Positions 11,270 to 21,700 of a stretch of 64,000 nucleotides of DNA are shown in pieces; positions within the stretch are counted from its first letter, which is position 1; the number at the start of each line of letters is the position of its first letter. The stretch is from Blattamonas nauphoetae. Taxonomy: Eukaryota; Preaxostyla; Oxymonadida. The notes below the pieces were generated by a model that was not told the origin of the DNA, ran no database searches, and saw only the letters and a program-made list of their open reading frames with translations. The stretch lies in the NCBI GenBank assembly GCA_033064195.1, contig JARBJD010000028.1, positions 362,491 to 426,490 on the forward strand, read 5' to 3'. A program made the translations under genes and the position numbers.

Positions 11270-11880
11270 TGTCGATTGCATCTTCCTTACTGTTTAATGT
11301 TGTCCTTTTCAAGATTGTTTCGAATGATTGTAGCAACACATCATTGTATTGTTTCATGTTTCAAAAGTCGGCTTGTCTGACCGTCACTGACCGGTCAGTT
11401 TTTATCGAAAAGTACAGACGGTCACCGACCGGAGAAATATCGGAACCCATAATCGGAATTTACCATTTCTCCGAAGTGTTTTCAGGTGAAACAGTGAAAT
11501 GAGTTATTGACATGATGTGTGATAGAAACCAGGAATCAGACACAGAAATGACTCTATTCGTGATACTTAAATCAGATTCAATAAGAAAGAACTTCCAAAT
11601 ATCTGTTCTTGGAGTTCATTGAGAAAAAGTACGATCAATGGGTTCGATCCTACCTGTCCGTCACAGATATGCCCTCTTGTGAAACAGTCGTGTATCCAAC
11701 GGATTTTCAATTCACATGAAGTCAATTTACGAAGTGGAAGAGTCGGAAAATGGTAAAAAGGTTGAATAATGGACACGTAGTTATGATCTCTTCTTCCTTT
11801 GGCTGTTCTGTCTTTTCTGTCTGCTGCACTTCAACAACCTCCTCCGTGGCTGCTTTCTTTATCCCACTTTTTGATGTTGG
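11270..11880. other. Non-coding stretch with a GACCG/CGGTC cluster
   Basis: No gene is supported. At 11380-11440 the words GACCGTCACTGACCGGTC and GACGGTCACCGACCGG cluster as imperfect palindromes. Similar CGGTC/GACCG palindromes sit at 35235-35275, 37770-37830 and 40985-41060, each next to a suspected element end. Confidence 0.35.
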
Positions 11881-11884
11881 GCAC

Positions 11885-14800
11885 CCAGTCGATCCCGCAC
11901 ACGGTCATCTCGTCGTCTGTTTCAGAATCTGCCTCCATCCCCTTTTGCTTCCGGACTTTGTTGAATATGAGGTCGAACACGTCGAGCTTTCTCTTTTTCG
12001 GGGCTTTGTCTGTCGCTGGCTGGGGTTGTTCCTCGCTCTGATAATTGCGGCGACGTCTCCGCTCGACATCAAAGATGATGCAGCCAAATGCATCGACGAA
12101 GGGGAGGGAGACAAAGACTCGAGGAATGCCACAGAATGGAGATGGCGTGTGGAAGAGGAAGAGAGATTGGAATCGATGGGGGTTGAAGATGGAGGTGAGG
12201 GCGAATGGTTTGACGGCGGTGAGTCGGAAGACAGCAGAGTGGTTGGAGAGGTGAACGAACAGTCTCGTCCCGAACAGCTTTGGCTGGCTTGACGTGAGGA
12301 ATGGAGTGTTCCTGTGGTGGGGGTGAGGTGTCGGCGGAACATCGCTGAACGACAGTGTCGATGAGATCGTTCAGGAAGGTCTGGAGGACAACCTGATGGA
12401 CAGTCGACCTTTCGGTTTCGTGTGGCTCTTCGGCAGGTTTTATGTCTTTACTCGGCTACTCTTCCTTTCCTTTCTTTTCCTTCGCGGGTGACTTGGACAG
12501 TTTTGCAGATGCTTTCGATTTCGGCTTCTCATCTTCAGACGGAGCAGTCTCGACCTTTTCGTCCAGCATCTGGCTGTTGTCTCTGCCTGTGAACTCCTCC
12601 TTGTGTTGGTGCCGCGCGAAGACAAGCCAGTGCAGGATGACCACCCAGATGAGGAGTTGGATGTCTTCTTTTTGGATCATTTTTGTGAAGTGACGCAGTA
12701 TCGTTCATCGACTCTGTCTCCTCCGCACTCCTCTTCACAATCGTCTTTGCATTGTGAGGGCCTCGTCTGTTGGGCTTCTCAGATCTGATGCAATCGCGTT
12801 GGATCTGCTGAGAGAGTGTGAGTCGATGTTTGGGGAAGAAGCGAGTGAAGAGCGGGCCGACTCGCGAGAAGAAGAAAGCGGAAGTGGAGCGGCTGGCGTG
12901 TCTGAGTTCTGAAAGGAGTCTGTCGACAGTAAACTGAGGCTTGAATGCGTTGTGCTGGTTGAGGAGATCCTCGGACAGGGCGAGTTGGCTGGAGGGATGG
13001 ACGGAGATTGCGTCGAGTCCCATCACTCTGAGGTTGAGTGGGCTTGGAACGGGCGTTGGTCGATGGCTGGGGTGTTCGCTGGGAAGGTTGTAGTTGAGAA
13101 GCCCGTCGTCGTCCTTCTTCAGAGCAGCGAGCCTCCGCTGTTCCTCTTCCGACGTGGACAGCTCCTCCTCCTCTTTGAAGATCGTGTGCAGCTCGTTTCT
13201 CAGCCGACGCTCTCTCTTCCGTTTCTGGCGCTGGAGGGCAGTCTGGTCGGGTTGAGCCGTTTGCAAATGGAGGATGTTTGAGACGATGTCTTGCAGAACG
13301 ATCGGGATGGGCTCCTTGACCTCATCATCCTTATCAGACTCCCCCTGATCTTGTTGAAGATCTTCTGTTTGTTTTGGTGTTGAATCGGTTGTGTACTTGC
13401 TTTCTTACTCACCAGACTCGTCCAATTCCACCGCGCGGAGCAATTCGTCCAGTTTGCGCTGCCTGATGTCTTCCTCCCTCAACTTCATCGTCTTCGATGG
13501 CAAAGACTGACCGGACGACCGGACAAGCGGGAGGTAAGGATCTGATGCGGGCTCGATCTGTTTGGCGTAGAGCGACTTGAGGCCGGCTTTTGTTGGTTTG
13601 GTGAGTTGTCGTGCTCTCCTCCTCGGCTTTGGTGTCATCTCCTCCAGCGTGGTGGGGGAGAGGAATAAGGAGACGAGCGCGGAGGTATGTCCTTCGGAGT
13701 GTTGGATGTGGTGTCCAGCTCCGGCGAGGCCTCCCTCCCCCTCTTTTCCAGCTCGGAGTCCACAATCGCTTTGAGGAGGAGCCCGTCAAAGCACTTTTGG
13801 ATGGTTCTGGCCGCAACGAGTGACAAGTCCCGTTGTTTCTTGATGGCCACTGTTTGGACAGTTGGCTCCATCAGAATCTCAGTCAGCATCTCCAGAGTGT
13901 CGCTGTTCTCTGTTTTCTGTTTTAGGTCGTTGAATCTCCCCTTCCTTCGCAGCCTCTCTGCCCTCCTCCTCCCCTGCCGCCCCTCCTTTTGCTGTTTGTT
14001 GAAGCGGTTGTTCTCGTCGTCGCTACCTTCCTTCGGCTGAGTCGGTCGTGATTCTGGATTTGTTTCGAGTGCGTCACGAGCTGTGGGAGAGTAGTTGAGG
14101 CAGGGATGGATGCTGCCGTGTCTGCGAGTGTTTTGTCTCTTTTCTTCCCTTTCGTTTCCTTCTATGGTTTTTCGGGTTCGGGTGGAGGAGATGGAGAAGG
14201 TTGCGTTGGATGCGGAGTGGGTGTTCATACTCGCTGGCTTCCTTCCCCTCGTCAGAGTCGTCCTCGCTGGTTTCACGCAGAGTATCGTCGTCATCAGACT
14301 CAGATTTGGCCTGCGCCTCGTCTCCTCCCCCAATCACAATCGCCTCCTTTGCTGTGAGCTCGCCCGGTGTGATGAGGAGATGCTGGTGATGTCTGTCGAA
14401 GAGCGTGCCAAGTTGCTGAAGGTCTGTTTGTTGTGTCGCAAAGTCTTTTCGAGTTCCTTCCGCTCTTTCTCGAGTGCCTGCTGTTTCAGTGTCTCCTCGC
14501 TCAGTTCCGCCACGTCTTCCGTCTTTTCCTCTTCCTCCCCTTTCGCTTTCCTTGTCGAGATGTTTTCTTTGGTGCATTACAATGTTCTTGAAACAGCGTG
14601 CGCATGATGCATCTGATGTCCGCAGCATAGTCGCCAGAGACAGCTGTTCCTTCGCGTCACATCCCTCGAACGAATGGGACGATAATGGCTGGCTCAGCAG
14701 TGTGTACGCGAAGTGGATGGCAGATCCAACAAAAGTCACGCTGTCGCTTCCAAAATCGACTGCGCTGGAGCAGAGCAACCTCAGAAGCGACAGATGGAGG

Positions 14801-15951
14801 GGCGTGAAGCAGATCTCGGCGATTTTAGCCGCTGCGAGGCCGGTCTTGTTGGCGAAGATGAACTCTAATTCAGAAGCTTGATTCGGCTCGGAAAATTTCT
14901 GGAATCGATTTCACCGTCGTGATTGGACGTCAACACGGCAAAATAATGGAGGTTTTCGTCCACAGCTGAGAAAATGAGCAAAGAGGAGGCAGACAAGTGA
15001 CGCCAGTTGTGTATTGGTCACTGGGATGGTCTGACGGTTTGAAATAGAAGCGAATGATGAGAAGCAGGGATGGATTGACATAATTCGCACAAGAAATCCA
15101 TAATTTAGGAAAGGAGATCCATCAAAGAGAGGTCCGTGGGACTCAACGAATTCTTGAATGGTGTCCGAACGCATACTCTTGAACATCGTGTTTTCGAATG
15201 ATCTGTCCGATGAGGTTGGAAAGAAAGTCAGCGAATCTCGGACAACCCGGATGGACGACTCCGAAGTTCGGCGACAGATTGTTCATCCTCAGCATGGGAA
15301 GGATGATTCTCCAATCCAGTTACACATTTTCTGCAGAGATCTGTTGATTATCTGATTCTTCACACTCTTCAGGGGCGGGTTGATTGTCCGCCTCATCATC
15401 CTCATCCGTTTCAGCGGCGGTTTGATTGTCTGATTCGAAGAATCGTTGGTGGATGGGAGTGTTTCAACAGGTGTGGGGAAAGTGTTAACCAGCATAGTGA
15501 GCAATGATTCGGTTTCTATTGTCGTAGTTCATTGGAAAATGGATTCGCGTCCAGATCATGAATATGTTTCGGTTTGATCCTCAACTCTCTTCGATTCAGC
15601 TTCTGTTCGTTCAATGTTTCCAGACTTTTCTTTTCTTCTGCGGTCACCCACTCAAGACGACGATTGTGAAGCAATGATCAATCCGCCTGACACGACTGAA
15701 CAATTGGTAATTGCAGTCTGTTCTTGTTCCAAGGACAAATCAAACAGTCTCATGAGGGATAAAGATTGAGTGTGTGAGTTTCGAACAATTTTGGGACTAT
15801 CCTTATCGTTCTGATAATGGCTGTCTTGAAGCAATTCAACGGATGGTTGAGGTGGGTCATCAGAGATCTTTGCGTGTTGATATTGGCTTGTGGGCGTTAC
15901 TCGCGAGCTGATTGTTGCTTGTGAGCGGGAAGGTGGAGTGGTCATTGGCAA
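11885..15951 (-). pseudogene. Large decayed gene of unknown function, many frameshifts
   Basis: Read from about 15951 downwards, coding-like segments follow each other but switch frame repeatedly. They are: a Ser/Gln-rich start; LEWVTAEEKKSLETLNEQKL near 15600-15650; an alpha-helical stretch 15186-14930; another ending CARCFKNIVM (about 14880-14580); an acidic ESDDDD stretch; a stretch with AARTIQKCFDG (IQ-like); RQRKLDELLRAVELDESGE near 13405-13460; EEEELSTSEEEQRRLAALKK near 13150; and an ATG-less segment 12330-11890 containing RVFVSLPFVDAFGCIIFDVE and then KKRKLDVFDLIF. The long solenoid-like and acidic segments suggest a once large scaffold protein. Some switches may be introns, but several lack splice sites. 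No family recognised. Confidence 0.5.
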
Positions 15952-15976
15952 AACAAGGGTTGGAGCGGAAATTGTT

Positions 15977-16251
15977 GAAGATCAAGGTGAGACGTGTTTA
16001 TGGTGTCTACGGTTGAAGAGTGTGCGGAAAGGTAGTTCTAGGACAGATAATATCAGGATGGATCAGTAGGTTCAACGGTTCTTGATTTCCGAATTATGGG
16101 CTTGATCCGAGGTCATAATTTTTTTATTTCTCATCGAGTTCGGCACTTTCCGCACGATTTCAACCGGAAATTCGAAAAGATTCCGTCGATATACATCCAA
16201 CCAAGTGTATTGAACATGTTTTTGGAAGGTGGCTGGAAAACGTATCATGCC
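15977..16251 (-). repeat. Right arm of the long inverted repeat
   Basis: Reverse-complement partner of 4191-4470, ending CGTATCATGCC at 16251. The pair encloses about 12 kb in which no gene is intact. Similarity ends near AGATCAAGGTGAGACGTG at the inner side. Confidence 0.75.
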
Positions 16252-16468
16252 AGGATATGTCCAACAAAAAAGTCACGATTAAAACCGAAAACAGTGAAAA
16301 CTTTTAATTCATCATATCATCAGACTCACTTTATTTCGAGTATAGTCTGTTTTGAACATTATTTTGTGTTAAAAACAGAATTTCTAAAAAAAAACACATC
16401 CATAAAGTGTTAAAAGAGTGTTTGTTTCAGATCACATTGATCGGCGTGAGAAGGAGAGCATTCCTCGC

Positions 16469-18375
16469 TCAGAGCATCCGAGAGAACATATCCGGAAGAT
16501 TGGCTCCTCCACTGACCAGCGTTGATTCGACGGCATCCCTCACTTCTCCGCCCCACTCCGTCGATTCTGTGTGGCGAACTCGATGTTCAATCACATCTTC
16601 CCATCCTTCGCAAAGCAGAGATCCAAGGATGTCTTTTCCATAAAAAGGAACTGTCTTGTCTTCAAAGTACTTTTCGAAGGATATGGAGGACATCTCGCTG
16701 AGAAACCCCCAAATCATCCACTCGTTCTCGGAGTTCACAATTCGGTCTGTGGCTGTCGCTGTTAACGACAGAGAATCCACAAACGTCATCGTTTTCAGAT
16801 GGACTGTACTTATCTTGAGCAGAGTGGGGATAATATGGATGAAAAAGAACGATTGATGTTTCCCACACGCAGGTGCCTTCTCCAAACTCAGAAAACGAAA
16901 ATACGAATGTGTTGGGAGGATTGCCCTTTCATAAACGAAATCTCGCATCTGGTTTTCTCTTTCGAGGTAGTTTCGAAGACGAGTCGGAAACGGGCCAGGT
17001 TTGCAGGTGGGTGATTCTCTTTGAAAAATCGCAAAACACTAATGTGCGTCACCAAAAATTATTTTTTGCGGAATTACCATTCGTCTGTTCAGTCGACTGA
17101 AAATGAGTGAATTACCGGATTTCAAGGAAGATCGCGTTCGATATCTCCTTTTTTTGTTCAGGACTCTTCTGCACATTTTTTGTAACAAAACAGGTCCAAA
17201 GACAAACTACCGATAATTTACAACAGAAAAAACCAATTCTGTGTGAGAGCACTGGTATAAACTCCTCCATTGAAGAAAAAGACACGAAAAGTGCGGATTG
17301 ACATATTCAATATTCTCGATATATTAGGTCCGTAACATTTGTTGAACGTGTCTAACAGAGATTCTCTGAGGGAAATACTGAAGGACCATGGTGTTTGAGG
17401 CGAGGTAGTACAGATTGATGACGATTGAAAAAAGAGCATTCATTTTTGGGTCTACAAGACCAGAAATGCATGAATAAAGACATACCAGCGAGCGAAAACT
17501 ATCGATAACATCCGATTGAACGATTTATGTGAGAGTTATCTCGTTGTGCTCATTGTTCCGGCGCACCTCAAAAAAATCCCGAGTATCTGAACGTGAGAAA
17601 GAAAGAAACGGTACAAACCATGTTGTGAGTGTGTAATCCACAGTTTGATGTCGGTTTCATCATTGATATATATATCGAACAGAAGTCTGATGGGTGATTA
17701 GTCGCCTGAGCATCGGATCCGCGATAAAGTTCGCCAACATGAAGAAAAGACGAAATTCACACCTTGAACATGGAGAGAGCACCTGTGACGGTGAGTAGAG
17801 GGTATTTGTCGATGAATATCAACGTACAGGCGCTGGAGTGACGGATGCGATTTTTGAAAAAGAATCACCCTGGTCGCGAATGCATGATCCAGAATAAAGA
17901 GGAGAGAGTGATGGATGGGTTCTGAAAAATGTGTTGAGGGCGATTCAGGATGGATTATGTTCAAGATTTCGACAATCCTGTCCGAATCCACGAGTTCTTC
18001 GATGATTTCTGTTAATCCATGCATAATTACAAATTTCAACAATTCGAGCGAAGAGTGGGTGATTCTTTGTGATGGGATATGAAGAAGGAGCATCATATTC
18101 TCAACAAAGGTGGGGATTGTTTGGGATGTTGATGAGATCAACGATTCCACAAATGATGATCGAGCCGCTGCATCCGTCCCATCGTGAACGATTCTATCCA
18201 ACAGGGTTTTAACTTTATCTTCAAGCGATTCATCAAATCTATCGTCCTCTTTCAACAGAATGAGCAGCGATGAGAAAAGTTGGCAGAGATCTGGACATTC
18301 GGAGACTTGAGCATCCCAAAGGAGGAATTCATTCGTATGTATCAATTCCGCGGAACCTGGATCTAATAAGGTCAT
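16469..18375 (-). CDS. Diverged ARM-like solenoid protein, probably with introns or broken
   Basis: The start region (18375 down to about 17830) encodes a helical protein in which a 'FLLWDAQ' opening is followed by repeated amphipathic helices. This mirrors the 'PFLNW...' opening and helical body of the ARM-like family at 24021-25094, 25909-26979, 43915-44988 and 45578-46651. The end region (16948-16469) contains GWEDVIEHRV, equivalent to the family's 'EG-DDV-EQRL' near the C-terminus. The middle (16950-17700) is not open in one frame, and a donor-like GTACGTTGAT occurs near 17827. It may be spliced or a pseudogene. ARM/HEAT solenoids are usually protein-binding scaffolds; no catalytic motif is visible. 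Confidence 0.45.
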
Positions 18376-18407
18376 CTACAGATAGATCTTGATTCCGATC
18401 CTCCCTA

Positions 18408-18762
18408 CAGGGTGGCCCAGAAGTAGTCTAACCGTATGGGTCGATCACTTTTCTTCGATCATGTGCAATTGACGTCAATGGACTTTCTCTTCTTTCCTAT
18501 GCTTCTAAATTTCCCTTCTTTTCATTTCACAAGTGCTTCCTCGACTGTAGTCTCAATGGATCTCATGAAACAGAACTGACTCCGTTTTTTGAACACTCCT
18601 TTCTTGAGCTGACAAGGATTGTTGATCAACGAAACAGTGGTGAAATGAAAAGAAGTTAAATTTAGAAGCATTGTAATGAGGAGAAAGACGATTGGTGTCA
18701 ACGGAATTTGTTCGACGAGAAGTGATCGACCCATAGGGTTAGACTACTTCTGGGCCACCCTG
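18408..18762. mobile_element. 355-bp Tc1/mariner-like MITE
   Basis: Ends are inverted repeats of about 50 bp beginning CAGGGTGGCCCAGAAGTAGT, with three mismatches in the arm (for example CCGTATGGG against CCCTATGGG). TA precedes the left end, as expected for Tc1/mariner; the right flank reads AA, so one copy of the duplication may have mutated. No intact transposase frame. It ends 19 bp before the ATG of the beta-helix gene at 18782 and so occupies that gene's proximal promoter or leader. Confidence 0.75.
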
Positions 18763-18781
18763 AATTTTTTTCTTTTGAGAA

Positions 18782-21700
18782 ATGTCTTGGATTCTGTCAG
18801 CAATTATCCTCCCTTTCCTGATCATTCCACAATATCTTGGTATTCACGACACTTTATCCAACAATCTCCCAGTTCTGGGACGTTTTTCATCGGAAGTCGG
18901 ATATCCACAAAAACAGATATTACACCTTCTGAATGAACACCGATTGATACCTACGATTCGTATTGAATCAAAATCAGTGACAATCATTGGACACAACGCC
19001 ACATTAACACATACCCCATCAGATCGATCTTCGCACCAAGAAATGAATCATTCTTTCTCGAGCTCGGACTTCATGTTTTTGATTTCCAACAGCTCATTTT
19101 CTGTTGAAGGAGTTCAAGCAGTTTGCAGCTTCGACCGAACAGGAATATGTCTCGTTCGTTCAAGCTGTGTCCACTTCTCGACAAGCAGCCTTCTGACGAA
19201 TGAATTCAACTCCCCATTTGTTGTGCAAGCATCAAACATCCTGTTTCCCGAATCTTCTTCAATCATTTTCCGTTCCTGCTCCTTAAAAACCCAAACCGAC
19301 AACATCCCGCCAATCGTGGATGTCTCTTCCACAACATCGATTCCCTCAAATGGGATGAATAATCCCGATTTTGGATCATATCAACCACTTTCTTCTCTTT
19401 CTGTTGTCGGAAGTGACCTCAGAATGGAATCACAGACACTTCATTTTGGGACAGGTCCTCTTCTCTCTTTCGACCTCGCACAACCCCGCCAGCAAGGTCT
19501 CCTCGCCTCCTCCGCTCTTCAGATGAACACTTTCCTCCAATTCTGCTCTCTTGTCAACATGAGCAGCCAAAACAACCAGCAAACACATCTCCCATCGCAC
19601 TCCCGATTCGGGTCAAATCTTGAACAAAAAGTGATTGGATGTGCCATATCGAACTCGACGAACCACCAGCACGGAACAACAATGATGGATCCTAATTTTG
19701 GAGGCTCTTTGGCCTGCCTCAACACATCGTTCGCATTCTGCGTCCGCCACTCCACCCCCAACGAAGAAAAGTCCGAATCGTTCAAAGACTTCGGCCAAGG
19801 CGACAGATTCCAAGTCGATACCGCCTCACCCCTCACGTCTATCTCATTCTTCCTCAGCACCTTCAAAGAAATGACCACGAGCCTTGACGGTGCAGCACTC
19901 CAGATAGGCGCTCCCAACAGTCCTCTGAACGTCACGCAATGCTTCTTCCATCTGTGCACTGTCACCAATCCACAAAAAAGTGGAGGTGCCATTAGTGTCT
20001 CCTACCAATTCACCAACCCATATCCAGTCGACATCACCCGTTCCTCGTTCACAAAATGTTCAACACCAACCTCAACCGGAGAATCTGCTGGTGCCCTTTA
20101 TAACAGAGCAGCCGCACCCCTCACAGTCGAAAACTGCTTCTTCGAAACATGCTCATCAGCTAAAGGTGGAGCAGTGTTCGTATGGAGGTCCGTGGTCAGT
20201 CTCTCCAACTGTGCGTTTGTTTCCTGCACATCGTCGACTGGTGGCGGTGGGCTGATGGTGAACGAAATCACATCAATGACCTTCTCTTCACTTCAGTTCA
20301 GAGATTGCGTGTGTTCGGGTCTCGAAAGTTCGAAGGACATGTACTTCAACAACACGGCAACTGATGTCGCCAACTCCAACACGATTGTATTCTGCGATTC
20401 CACTTCTGGCTCACCAAATGTGTATTTCAAATCAGATGGGACTGCTGACAGCACACTCGTTCCTCAGCTGACACCAAACATGAACAAAAACATCTCTTTG
20501 TTGGATGTGTCGATGGAAGGGAATAAAGCAACAATTACCATCCGAACGACAAGCGCCATTAATGGCACGATGGGAGTGCTTCTGGAAGGATCGAATGTCC
20601 CTCGTCTTGTTCATGTCCCGTTTGGAACCGCAAGCAGCACATCGACAATAGGAACAGTGGAAGTGTCGAAAGGAGATTATGGTGTCCTCCCCATCATCAC
20701 CGACGGACAGACATACAAACTGCGAAGTGTCAGCATTCCTGGATATTCACTCGCCGTCGTTCTCCCAGCGAAGGTCATGTCTGCTGAATCGGAGTGTGCA
20801 AATGGGATGTGCACCACGATTAACATTGTGTTGAGAGGCCAGGACTTTCTCACTGATCTAACCTTCCTTCTCTTTCTGGATGGAATCGACGAGCCAATCC
20901 CTTTCTCGTGTGAGACACAGACATCGGCGACAATCGGCCCACTTCGGATCGGAACAGGATTCGATCTGGCACACTCCACGACGTACACACTGATCTCCAT
21001 CATGGAAGACGCCATCGCATATCCTCTTCATATTCTGTGTGACGGCGTGACGTTCACAACGCCTCCGATTCCTCTTCTCTCCACTGTCCATGTCTGGTCG
21101 AGGAATGGAAACGATGCATTGAATTGTGGAAACGAGTCCGATCCATGCAAAACGATGGAGCATGCCTTCACTCGATTGAGCAATGGGAAATCGTCACTTC
21201 TGCTTCAAGGGACCTTCAACCACGTGTCAGTGTGGGAGATCCCGTTCTCGTCTCTGGTGCTCTCTCACAACAGAGGGTTTGATGAAGTGGGAAGCACAAC
21301 GACTCACTCGACAATTCGAGTTGGGGCAGACGGAGGGTTCATTGTGGATGGAGCGACAGCGACGAGATTTGACAGTCTCTCGTTCATTCTGCCTTCCTTT
21401 TCGACTGTTGAAGTGTACGCTGAAATCAAAACAGGCCTGCTGACAATCATGAATTGTGTGGTGACTGGAGATGTGTCGACATCATCCACGCTCTCGGCCA
21501 GACACCCTTCCTTCATCAGTACTCGGAATGTGATCGATTTGGTGCGTGTGAAGACAACACAACTGGAACATCTATCTGTGGCAACACTGTCGGCTCGACA
21601 GAGTGTCGGCTTGACACAAATCTTGAAATTGGAAGCAGAATCGATCGACACACAATCGACAGCAGGCTCAGCTGCGTTCTTCACACTCTCCAATACATCG

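Noticed and set aside
4191-16251. Polinton/Maverick-type giant transposon
   Set aside because: No DNA polymerase B, integrase, ATPase or capsid-like segment was seen, ends do not start AG/CT as expected, and no 6-bp target duplication is visible.
18522-18734. Transposase gene inside the 355-bp mariner-like element
   Set aside because: The only open frame is 70 residues without a DDE-type motif and partly overlaps the inverted repeat.
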